From Rhodothermia bacterium (GTDB lineage: Bacteria; Bacteroidota; Rhodothermia; Rhodothermales; JAAAOL01), in assembly GCA_030428385.1 (NCBI GenBank), contig JAUIDY010000021.1, positions 1-63,623 on the forward strand: DNA of 63,623 bases, read 5' to 3'. This document shows positions 34,836 to 42,552 of the stretch, piece after piece. Both the position numbers and the translations under genes were made by a program. Positions within the stretch are counted from its first letter, which is position 1, and each line of letters starts with the position of its first letter. Below the pieces are notes generated by a model. That model saw nothing but the letters and a program-made list of their open reading frames with translations. It searched no databases and was not told where the DNA came from.

Positions 34836-37474
34836 AGCTCGATCTGAAACTCTAGATTGGGAACCAGGAACAGACTGCGACGCTCCTCCACCGCCACCCC
34901 GTCGGGTGGGCGCGGGTCGTAGATGAAGTCGATCACGTTGCGACGGTTAGAGATGTTGAAGAGGTAAAGCTTGGAGCTAAACCAAACCCCAAACACCTGA
35001 AACCGATACCCCATCGTGGCATCAAAGCGCAAGTAGGGTGGCAACCGCCCGTTGTTGATCTCGGGGCGGTAGAGGTAACGGGTAGGTTCGTCATCCAACG
35101 GGTCGCCAATGGCATAACGCGCCACCGGAACGGTGTGCGGATACCCGGTTCGCCAGTCACACGAAACCACAAACCCCCAGTGCCGCCCTTGCCGGGCAGC
35201 CACACTACGAAACGCAAACGGTGCCTCGAAGCGCGTCGGGCGAAAAATGGTCTCGTCCAGTTCCATCGAGCGGGTGCGCGACCGGCTTCCGGTGTAGCTC
35301 AGCCACAGCCGCCACGGACCTTGCTCCGCCCGCAACGAGACTTCGACGCCGTAGGCCCGCCCCTCACCGCCTACGTACTGACCCAGCAAGGTCCCCACCT
35401 CGATACCCGGACCTTCAAGCCCTTCTTTGGTCTGATAGACATCGCGTGGCAAGAGGATATTGTCTGAATCGCGCCAGTACGTCTCTGCCGCCAGCGTCAG
35501 CCAGCGGGCCGGATGGCTCTCGACGCCCACCGCCACCTGCACACTGCGAGAGGGCGTTACGCTGCCACTTGCCGGTACCCAGCGACTCGATACTAAATCG
35601 TACAAAAAGGAATAGCGGTCGCGTAAGCGGTGCAAATACTGCCATTGCACACCTGCACCCGCCCGAAACACCAGATAGTCGGGGTGCAACGCATAGCGTA
35701 CGTTGAAACGCGGGCTGAGGCGAACGTGGTTGCCACCACTAAAAAAGCTGGCCCGCAATCCCGGCTGGATCAGCCAGCGCGGGGCAGGTTGCCACGAATC
35801 TTGCAGATAGGCGACCACTTCCAACGCCTCCTGTCCCGCATTCGTATCGAGCGTATCAATCACGCCCAGCGACCGCTGTACGTCGGCATCGAGGAAGCTT
35901 CGGAAATTGCGGCTCACCACCTGCCCCCCGAGGCGCAGTTGGTGGGACAACGAGGGATAAAAATCCACATCCGTCTTGATGCCGTAGTCGCGCAGGCGCA
36001 CCTCATAATCAGATTCCACCGAGGAGGCATCCGTGGGACGTAATAGAATACGTTCGTTGGCGCGGTAGCTCGACCGATAGCCTGTGGTCGTCACAAAAAG
36101 GCGCCGTGAAAACAGGTATTGATGCCGGGCGCTGTAAAGCCGGTTGCCCCAGCCGTGCTCGATCTCAAAAAACAGGTCCAGCGGGCGCAGCCAGTCATCC
36201 AGATTGGTAGTCAATTCAAAGGGAAGCCGCAGGTCCAGGTTGTCCTCGCCGTGGTAATAACTCAGCGAAAGCTGATGCCGGGCGTTGGGCCGCACGGTCA
36301 GCTTGGCGTTGGTATCCAGAAAAAAGTAACCCGTGCGCAGCGTGTCTCGCCGTCCGTTTTCCTCCACGGGATGCTCGGTGCCGATGATCTGGTCGAGGTA
36401 CGATCGCCGTCCAGAGACCATAAACGAGACTTTTTTTCCGACAGGCGCTTCGACGATGAAGCGGCCACTCAACAGGCTCAGTGCCATGAGCGCATGCGCC
36501 TGTTTACCATCTCGCAACTCGGCATCCAGCACTGCCGAGAGCCGACCGCCATATTCAGCCGGGAACGACCCCCGGTATAGCTTGATGTCCTTAAACGTCT
36601 CGGTCTGGAAGGTGGAGATGAGGCTGAAGGCATGCCATGGGTAATACACCGGGGCGCCATCGAGCAGGTACAGGTTCTGGTCCGGCTCGCCCCCGCGAAT
36701 AATAAGACCGCCATTAACCTCTCCTGCTTTTTGTACCCCCGGAATCCATTGCAAGGCCTGAAAAAGGTCGGTTTCACCGGGAAACGAAGGCAACAGTTCG
36801 AGATCTTGCACCGGCACCGACGCCACGCCAGGCACTGCCACTAGATCCATGGCATCACTCCGGGTTGCTTCCACCACCACTTCGTTGGTCAGCAACGTCG
36901 AAGGCGTCAGCCCGATTTCGGCTTCGGCTCCCACCGTCAGCAAGGTATCACGGCTTCCGAAGCCGAGGTACGAAAACCGCACGTTGTACGTGCCGATGGG
37001 CAACGCAGAAATGGCAAAATACCCTGCATCATTGGTGGTCGTCCCCAGGCGTAAATCGGGAAGATAGACATGGGCACCCGGCAAGGATTCGCTCGTCTCC
37101 CCATCGCTCACATAACCAGACAGGCTCCCACGGGGCACCCGGAGCGGAGGCAGCGCTTCGGCATCCGTGGTCGACGGGGGCAACGCGGCCAGCACGTATT
37201 GCCGTCGCCGCACCCGCTCGGCACGCAGCCCAGTATCCGCCAGTAAACACGCCAAGGCTTCTTCCGAGTTATCGCCCGCGTACTGACAACTCACCGTTTG
37301 GTCCTGCACCTGCCGCGCGGCGTACACCACATCAACCGATGCCTGATTCCGCAGCGCAGCAATGGCTTCTTCGAGCGGAGCTTCTTCTACGTCGAGGCGA
37401 ATCGCCTGCGCCTGTACGGACGGAGCCCATAGCCCGATTAACAACCCGAAAAGCACAAAAAGGTGGTATCGCAC
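34832..37474 (-). CDS. TonB-dependent outer-membrane receptor with STN signalling domain
   Basis: An 880-aa receptor. The signal peptide ends SVQAQ. Residues 25-95 are a secretin/TonB N-terminal (STN) domain (LDVEEAPLEEAIAALRNQ, ALACLLADTGL). Residues 110-195 are a carboxypeptidase-regulatory-like domain (SLSGYVSDGETSESLPGAHV, LRLGTTTNDAGYF). The plug follows (LFQALQWIPGVQKAGEVNGGLIIRGG), then a beta barrel ending in ...LEFQIEL with the usual aromatic/aliphatic outer-membrane end. The STN domain implies transmembrane signalling to the FecR-like anti-sigma factor encoded immediately upstream (37713-38888). The substrate cannot be told from sequence. Confidence 0.92.
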   Translation of the reverse strand: MRYHLFVLFGLLIGLWAPSVQAQAIRLDVEEAPLEEAIAALRNQASVDVVYAARQVQDQTVSCQYAGDNSEEALACLLADTGLRAERVRRRQYVLAALPPSTTDAEALPPLRVPRGSLSGYVSDGETSESLPGAHVYLPDLRLGTTTNDAGYFAISALPIGTYNVRFSYLGFGSRDTLLTVGAEAEIGLTPSTLLTNEVVVEATRSDAMDLVAVPGVASVPVQDLELLPSFPGETDLFQALQWIPGVQKAGEVNGGLIIRGGEPDQNLYLLDGAPVYYPWHAFSLISTFQTETFKDIKLYRGSFPAEYGGRLSAVLDAELRDGKQAHALMALSLLSGRFIVEAPVGKKVSFMVSGRRSYLDQIIGTEHPVEENGRRDTLRTGYFFLDTNAKLTVRPNARHQLSLSYYHGEDNLDLRLPFELTTNLDDWLRPLDLFFEIEHGWGNRLYSARHQYLFSRRLFVTTTGYRSSYRANERILLRPTDASSVESDYEVRLRDYGIKTDVDFYPSLSHQLRLGGQVVSRNFRSFLDADVQRSLGVIDTLDTNAGQEALEVVAYLQDSWQPAPRWLIQPGLRASFFSGGNHVRLSPRFNVRYALHPDYLVFRAGAGVQWQYLHRLRDRYSFLYDLVSSRWVPASGSVTPSRSVQVAVGVESHPARWLTLAAETYWRDSDNILLPRDVYQTKEGLEGPGIEVGTLLGQYVGGEGRAYGVEVSLRAEQGPWRLWLSYTGSRSRTRSMELDETIFRPTRFEAPFAFRSVAARQGRHWGFVVSCDWRTGYPHTVPVARYAIGDPLDDEPTRYLYRPEINNGRLPPYLRFDATMGYRFQVFGVWFSSKLYLFNISNRRNVIDFIYDPRPPDGVAVEERRSLFLVPNLEFQIEL

Positions 37475-37659
37475 GACGTGGCGTCTGATACGGAAGAAAG
37501 GCGGAATGAAGACAAAAGATCAGCAGACAAGGGGCGGCCCGTAGCAATGAGGCCGTGCCTGTTTGGATGCGTCGCTTTGTACGCGCGTTACAGGATGAGG
37601 TTGTTCCAACCCATTCCTTTTTTGACTGCTTTTTTCTGGAATGGAATGGGCTACCGCAT

Positions 37660-37693
37660 AAAAAAAGCCCGCCTCAGAACAAGGCGGGCTTTA
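37660..37693 (-). terminator. Terminator between fecR-like and TonB-receptor genes
   Basis: On the minus strand AAAGCCCGCCT and AGGCGGGCTTT form an 11-bp stem with a short loop, followed by a T-run. It separates the sigma/anti-sigma pair from the receptor, so the receptor needs its own promoter in the 180 bp that follow. Confidence 0.85.
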
Positions 37694-37712
37694 ACCTGCG
37701 GTGCAAGACTAG

Positions 37713-38888
37713 CTACGGCACCAGCACAAAACCACCGTCGGCGGTGGCCTGCACCTGCGCATTTACCGTCGGAGCCAGCCATTCGAGAATCTGCTGGGCC
37801 CCCACTTCTTGTTCAAATGTGCCGTTCACGGCCTCCTGCGCAAGGGCCGCATCAACGGAAACAGGGACGCCATAACGTTCGCTAAGCAGCGCCGCCGCAT
37901 CCGCCAACGATGTGGCACGGAAGACAAACAAACCGGTCCACCCCAGCGCCTCCGACAGTTCCACCTCGGTAGGAGTAGAAGGTAGGGCGTTGCGCGCCAC
38001 TTCGCTCATCTGCCCAGGTTCCAGCACCACCACTCGATCAGGAGCGGCGTGGGAGGCCACAGCGACTTTACCGGTCGCCAGCACCACCTGCATTTCGGCA
38101 TCGTCCGCGCTGATACCAAAGCTGGTACCGAGCACCGTGGTGACACCTGTAGGCGTCGCGACACTGAACCCTTGTTGCCCCGGCACTACATCAAAAAAGG
38201 CCTGTCCGGTAAGCTCTACGCGGCGGTTGAAGGTTGCAGCATCATCAGGATCGGTATAAACCAGGCGAGCACCTCCGAGCAGACGGACCGTGGAGCCATC
38301 GGCGAGTTCAACAACCTGGGTTTGCCCTTCGGCAACCTCAAGGGTCACCATCTGGCTGTCTCGCTGAAAAATCAACAGGGCGGTTATCATAAAAAGGGCA
38401 ACGGCCAGCGGTGCCATAACGCGCCACCCCCATTGCGACGCCGTGCGGACGGGCGAGCGCTGTTGGGCACGGCGGTCGGCAGCAGGCCGAAGGGAATCGG
38501 CACGCGGGGCTGCGGGAGCCTCAGCAAAATGTTCATTCCAGCACGCGTCAAAGTCGGCACAGCCATCCTGAATATGGTGCACGACATCGGCCAGAGCCGG
38601 ATACTGGTTAATGGTGGCCAACAGGTGCGGGCGAGCCGCATCAAGTTCTGCTTGCTCGGTTGAGGTCAGTTCTTCGCCTTGGCCAGACACGGCCAGCGCA
38701 TGGAGAACCAACAATCGCCGATCAGGCACCTGTTTATTCAGGTCGGAGCGCACCGCATCGCGTACCTGTAGCCAATGGCCATACGCTTCGGCAAGCGCTT
38801 CGTCCTCGGCGAGCACTTCCTGCAAGGCTTGCCGCTGGGCAGCGGTCAGTGCCTCTGGAAAAAGCAGTGCATCAAGCGCGTCTTGCAT
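37713..38888 (-). CDS. FecR-family anti-sigma factor / signal transducer
   Basis: A 391-aa inner-membrane protein. Residues 1-140 are a cytoplasmic sigma-binding region, followed by a single membrane helix (VMAPLAVALFMITALLIF). The periplasmic FecR domain follows (VEVAEG-type strand VTLEVAEGQTQVVELADGSTVRLLGGARL, GQAFFDV, GVTTVLGTSF), then a C-terminal DUF4974-like secretin-type fold (FVFRATSLADAAALLSERYGV). It would receive the signal from the STN domain of the receptor and control the ECF sigma factor encoded 144 bp upstream on the same strand. Confidence 0.9.
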   Translation of the reverse strand: MQDALDALLFPEALTAAQRQALQEVLAEDEALAEAYGHWLQVRDAVRSDLNKQVPDRRLLVLHALAVSGQGEELTSTEQAELDAARPHLLATINQYPALADVVHHIQDGCADFDACWNEHFAEAPAAPRADSLRPAADRRAQQRSPVRTASQWGWRVMAPLAVALFMITALLIFQRDSQMVTLEVAEGQTQVVELADGSTVRLLGGARLVYTDPDDAATFNRRVELTGQAFFDVVPGQQGFSVATPTGVTTVLGTSFGISADDAEMQVVLATGKVAVASHAAPDRVVVLEPGQMSEVARNALPSTPTEVELSEALGWTGLFVFRATSLADAAALLSERYGVPVSVDAALAQEAVNGTFEQEVGAQQILEWLAPTVNAQVQATADGGFVLVP

Positions 38889-39032
38889 GATGATCTGGGA
38901 GATAACTATCGAGTGGGTGGTATGGTTGGGCAGTGGTCCATTCTGCCCGGCGTTTTGCCTGCGGAATTGGAGACTGCCCCTTAAAGGCGCACAGAAGGGG
39001 GAAAAGGTAACAAGTTTCTTAACAAGGTCGGG

Positions 39033-39596
39033 TTACCAGCATAAGCCGAAGACCACCAGCATGACGCCAGCAACGGACAATACCGACCGCATCCGCTCAA
39101 ACGCACGCTTCACCTGCATTTTCACCGCGGCCTCGGTTGTCTCGATCATCTCTGCGATTTCCTGGTAGCGATACCCATATTCACGCAGTTCTAGGATTTG
39201 CCGGGCTTTGGGGGTGAGCGAGGAAAGCGCCCGCTCCACGTCCACCTCAATGCCTGCGGCATTTGACATTTCCGACCGTTCGGGCGGGATTTCGGGGTCA
39301 TACAGCGACTCTTTCGGGCCATAACGTCCCCGGTACAAGTCTTGTAATTCGAACAAGGCCGCCTTCATGGCAAATGCCTTTAGACGGCTGGAATCTTTCA
39401 GGTCGGTAAGACCGCCGTGAACACGCAGCATCGTGTTTTGCACGAGGTCGTCCACTTCGGTTTTAAAGCCAATGCGTTTAATAAAAAACGCCCGCAGGAT
39501 TGGCTGCAACGTGACAAAGATCTGCTCACGGGCAGCCTCATTGCCAGCCTGTGCCTGTTCCACAAGTGCGGTATCAAATCCGTAAGGAGAAGCCAT
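39033..39596 (-). CDS. ECF-type sigma-70 factor with C-terminal hydrophobic tail
   Basis: About 187 aa from the ATG at 39596 (MASPYGFDTAL); ten upstream codons are possible. Region 2 is FIKRIGFKTEVDDLVQNTMLRVHGGL. Region 4 is LSSLTPKARQILELREYGYRYQEIAEMIETTEAAVKMQVKRAFERMRS. The final ~17 residues (VLSVAGVMLVVFGLCW) are uniformly hydrophobic and look like a membrane-inserting helix, uncommon for a sigma factor. It is the first gene of a FecI/FecR-like signalling set with the anti-sigma and STN receptor genes downstream. Confidence 0.9.
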   Translation of the reverse strand: MASPYGFDTALVEQAQAGNEAAREQIFVTLQPILRAFFIKRIGFKTEVDDLVQNTMLRVHGGLTDLKDSSRLKAFAMKAALFELQDLYRGRYGPKESLYDPEIPPERSEMSNAAGIEVDVERALSSLTPKARQILELREYGYRYQEIAEMIETTEAAVKMQVKRAFERMRSVLSVAGVMLVVFGLCW

Positions 39597-39741
39597 GAGG
39601 GAATAGCCCGAATGGAATAACAACAACGTCCAGCACCTTCATCGAGAAAGTGCTGTTGCCTCTATACGTACAAGGTCCTTTTGAGATACGTAGGCCGCAC
39701 CCAGTTTCGATTTCGTAGCGCGCCTATTCGTGAAAATCCCA

Positions 39742-40614
39742 TTAAGCCAGGGCAAGCCCAACCAATCCCAGCAGCATCACTCCCTTCATCACCCGGCTCA
39801 CGACGGGAGCGTGCGCCTCTGCCTCGGTGCTCATGAGCAAGGCCAGGGCCCGAAGCATTCCGCCACCTGCCGCCAGCATAAACAAGAGAAAAACGCCGCT
39901 ATAATCGAGTACCAGGAACGGCCATGGGGTTAACAACAACGTGATCCCGAGCACAGCAGCCGCCAAATGCATGACTCGTGGTGTCCCCCAAACAAGTGGC
40001 AGGGTACGGCTGCCAGCTTTCGCATCTCCTTCCTGGTCCTCCACATCTTTTACCAATTCCCGAACAAGCGTGGTAAAAAAAGCGAAACCAACCCCCACGT
40101 GGGCAGCCGCCAAATCCCCTACCGCCGCACTACCATACCATAACGTGAGCCCTACCATCAGCGCGATGGTAATATTGCCGATGAGGGGCTGATGCTTTAA
40201 CCGGGCACTATACCCCCATAACAATCCTGCGGCGGTCAGGCTCACAACACCATGTCCCCATGATACCACCAGCCCTACGCCCACTCCGGCCAACAGGAGA
40301 AAAACACCGAGCCATCTAGCCGTAGGCAAGGTTACCAACCCGGCAGGCAAAGGACGAGTGGGACGATTGATGCGGTCGTGCTCCAGGTCGTACATATCAT
40401 TCAACACATTCCCACCTGCTCCCACCAGCATGGCAGAGCAAACCGCTCCCAAAAGCAGCCAACGGTGTGGTTCTGTCCCTGCATCGGCTCCAGCCGCCAT
40501 GACGCCTCCCACCAGCACCCCCGCTGCAAACATCAGCACATTCAGCGGGCGTACCAACCGGACAAGTGCCCAGAGGCGTTTCCCCAACAACGAGGAATTG
40601 ATAGAATCAAGCAT
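39742..40614 (-). CDS. UbiA-family prenyltransferase
   Basis: A 290-aa integral membrane protein with eight or nine helices. The two Mg-prenyl-diphosphate motifs are NVLNDMYDLEHDRINRPTRP (N/DxxxD type) and LVKDVEDQEGDAKAG. The spacing and the RPLPAG after the first motif resemble geranylgeranylglycerol-phosphate/UbiA-like transferases common in Bacteroidota. It would transfer an isoprenoid chain to an aromatic or lipid acceptor. A role in quinone or ether-lipid synthesis cannot be decided here. MITE copy 2 lies 75 bp upstream of its start. Confidence 0.88.
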   Translation of the reverse strand: MLDSINSSLLGKRLWALVRLVRPLNVLMFAAGVLVGGVMAAGADAGTEPHRWLLLGAVCSAMLVGAGGNVLNDMYDLEHDRINRPTRPLPAGLVTLPTARWLGVFLLLAGVGVGLVVSWGHGVVSLTAAGLLWGYSARLKHQPLIGNITIALMVGLTLWYGSAAVGDLAAAHVGVGFAFFTTLVRELVKDVEDQEGDAKAGSRTLPLVWGTPRVMHLAAAVLGITLLLTPWPFLVLDYSGVFLLFMLAAGGGMLRALALLMSTEAEAHAPVVSRVMKGVMLLGLVGLALA

Positions 40615-40689
40615 TGAAAAAAAGTACGACCCTTCCTAAAAAATGTAAAACCGACACACTTTCCAGCTTAAAGATACATGCCCCCCTTA

Positions 40690-40872
40690 GAAACTGTCTG
40701 GTACGGGGGTTGGCAGGCGAGCCGAGGCGATTATCGAGACCAGCGTCGTCCGATTTCGAGGCTCGTAGCAACGCTACGGGCCGAGAAACCGAAGGCGGAG
40801 CCGCAGGGCATCGGGCGGCGATGGGCGGAAAAGCGACCGGCGCAGCCCCAAATCGACGTACTAGACAGTTTC
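40690..40872. mobile_element. MITE-like element, copy 2 (183 bp, TTA target duplication)
   Basis: Starts GAAACTGTCTGGTACG and ends CGTACTAGACAGTTTC (one mismatch), flanked by TTA at 40687-40689 and 40873-40875. The interior shares TAGCAACGCTACGGGCCGA and CAGCCCCAAATC with copy 1. No coding capacity. Inserted in the intergenic gap between ubiA-like and a small + strand gene. Confidence 0.85.
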
Positions 40873-40971
40873 TTAAGGTGGAACCATTTCTTCCAGGCAC
40901 CCATAAGAAGAAGTGGGTTGTTCTTACAACCTATGCATTGACCTATTCAATAGAGCTATGAGGAGCTTGAC

Positions 40972-41274
40972 ATGAGCATGTTTGCGCTGCAGGATGTGAC
41001 ACTGGGAGAACTTGAAGGACAAGGCTATGCCTTCAAAAAGAAAACAGCGTTTGGCGATGCCCGACGGGGCATTTTTTTCTTGGACGATGCCGACGCCCTC
41101 GAAAAGCTGGAGGCAGAAGAAACGCTGCTGTTTGAAGGAGCCTGTTACTACAAAGACCGGGGCCCGCGCAATCGCTCGTTTGAAGTTCAAATTATTCAAA
41201 CCATCCCGACGCGCCTGGGACATCGCATTGATTTTGAAGCCATTGATAATCCCGAGCCGGTGCTGCAAGCCTGA
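40972..41274 (+). CDS. Conserved-looking small soluble protein, unknown function
   Basis: 100 aa with a good Shine-Dalgarno (AGGAG, 40961) 6 bp before the ATG and a clear terminator after it, so it is very likely a real gene. Composition is mixed alpha/beta and acidic: MSMFALQDVTLGELEG, FFLDDADALEKLEAEE, then a basic patch KDRGPRNRSF and a strand EVQIIQTIPTRLGHRIDF. There is no signal peptide or membrane helix. I do not recognise the family. MITE copy 2 lies about 100 bp upstream, within the promoter region. Confidence 0.7.
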   Translation: MSMFALQDVTLGELEGQGYAFKKKTAFGDARRGIFFLDDADALEKLEAEETLLFEGACYYKDRGPRNRSFEVQIIQTIPTRLGHRIDFEAIDNPEPVLQA

Positions 41275-41299
41275 GAATCACCTCACCGTACAACCGTAG

Positions 41300-41330
41300 C
41301 CCCGAATGCCATGTGTGTTCGGGGTTTTTT
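41300..41330 (+). terminator. Rho-independent terminator
   Basis: CCCCGAA (41300-41306) and TTCGGGG (41318-41324) are followed by six T. It follows the 100-aa gene and lies just before the end of the convergent glycine-zipper gene. Confidence 0.85.
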
Positions 41331-41334
41331 CGTT

Positions 41335-41493
41335 TCAGGACGACTTACTGCGTGCGGCCATGGCTATTCCCAAGGCTGCACCTATCGCAATACCGACACC
41401 CACCCCGATGGCAATATTACCGAGGGCCACGCCCAAGGCGGCCCCTATCCCGGCTCCCAACGCGATGCCTACACCCATTTTGTTTTCGTTCAT
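41335..41493 (-). CDS. Glycine-zipper small membrane protein
   Basis: About 52 aa from the ATG at 41493 (MNENKMG). Almost the whole protein is a run of GxxxG-like steps (GVGIALGAGIGAALGVALG, IAIGVGVGIAIGAALG) ending AARSKSS. This glycine-zipper pattern packs helices in membranes and occurs in small stress or channel-like proteins. Function unknown. A 14-residue longer start at 41535 would overlap the asparaginase-domain gene. Confidence 0.65.
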   Translation of the reverse strand: MNENKMGVGIALGAGIGAALGVALGNIAIGVGVGIAIGAALGIAMAARSKSS

Positions 41494-41531
41494 GTCCGTT
41501 CCGTTTGATGGTATATATTTTTTCCTGGCAG

Positions 41532-42014
41532 TCAAATCGCCTCGAAGCGATTGGCGGCACGGTTTTTTTGGACGTGAGCAGGATCAAAGAGTTGCCCATT
41601 CATGGCAATATATACTCCCGGCGGCAACGCCTGTGCTGCCGCAAAGGCAAACCCAATATTAAAAACCGCATCGCTGGTCTTGAATCGGGCGGGCGTCAGT
41701 GAACCAACCAGCACCATCGTTTTATCAACAATGGGTTTCAGCACCTGGGCGGTGTGTACCATCGTATCGGTGCCATGGGTGATGAGAATATGCTGGCACG
41801 GACTCTGGGCCACCTGCTGATAAATGGCGGCCCGGTCGTCGTCGGTAAGTTCCAGGCTGTCCTTCCGCATCAACGTCATCACGTCATAGTCAACCCTGAC
41901 GTTGGCTTCTTTCAGGATCTCAACAATCTGTGGCTCGCCCACCTCAAACTCGCTCTTGGCGTCGAAATAGACCTTGTCGATGGTACCACCGGTGGTAAAA
42001 ATCTGGACCTTCAT
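41532..42014 (-). CDS. Stand-alone asparaginase N-terminal domain protein
   Basis: About 160 aa from the ATG at 42014 (MKVQIFTTGGTIDK). It has the two asparaginase active-site stretches, TGGTIDK with the nucleophile Thr and ILITHGTDTMVHTA with the second Thr and Asp, plus LVGSLTPARFKTSD. It stops after NGQLFDPAHVQKNRAANRFE, before the C-terminal domain of ordinary type I/II L-asparaginases (about 330 aa). Similar single-domain proteins exist and their substrate is not established. The end looks natural, with a conserved-looking RFEAI, rather than a truncation. Confidence 0.85.
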   Translation of the reverse strand: MKVQIFTTGGTIDKVYFDAKSEFEVGEPQIVEILKEANVRVDYDVMTLMRKDSLELTDDDRAAIYQQVAQSPCQHILITHGTDTMVHTAQVLKPIVDKTMVLVGSLTPARFKTSDAVFNIGFAFAAAQALPPGVYIAMNGQLFDPAHVQKNRAANRFEAI

Positions 42015-42081
42015 GTGCAAAATTCGGAAACGTATCTCAGCGTTTCCGCTAAACGCCTACCGAATCCTGCTGATCCATCTT

Positions 42082-42363
42082 TTATCGCTCGCCGCCCGAG
42101 ATTCGCCTCGCCAATTGTTCGGCGCTGTGGGCATTAATGACGGCGCGTTCTCCGAGCCGGTGGGCAACAAACACGGCATCGGCCCCAACGGCAATGCGCA
42201 GGCACACCCATTCTTTCCCCAGAGCATGCTGAGGCGGAGCTTTGGCGGCTGTCTTTTTTACCACGGCCGCCTCAATCACCATACGTTCCGGCTCCGACCA
42301 ATCGCCACGGTAGTAGACATGCGAATTAGGGGGAGAGGGCAAGACGGAAGGAATTAATGACAT
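42082..42363 (-). CDS. Hypothetical small protein
   Basis: 93 aa. It has tryptophan and tyrosine early (YYRGDWSEPERMVIEAAVVKK), a strand-rich centre (EWVCLRIAVGADAVFVAHRL) and a basic C-terminus. There is no signal peptide or membrane helix. The codon pattern and hydrophobic periodicity look like a real protein. I do not recognise it. It lies 68 bp upstream of the asparaginase-domain gene on the same strand. The 189 bp between it and dnaE show nothing recognisable. Confidence 0.5.
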   Translation of the reverse strand: MSLIPSVLPSPPNSHVYYRGDWSEPERMVIEAAVVKKTAAKAPPQHALGKEWVCLRIAVGADAVFVAHRLGERAVINAHSAEQLARRISGGER

Positions 42364-42552
42364 GGCAAACCTCCGATGGTGTACAGGGGAAGAGGAGTTC
42401 GGAGAACTTCAGCTGCACGATGCGCCCACGGGGTGAAGAGATATGGGAGATGGCACACCGCGTTTTCTGAAATCCGCTATGTATAAAAAACGTAGCGATT
42501 TGCGAAAGTCGGGAAATCGATTATAAAAACCTGGGCCTACACCTCCTGCACC

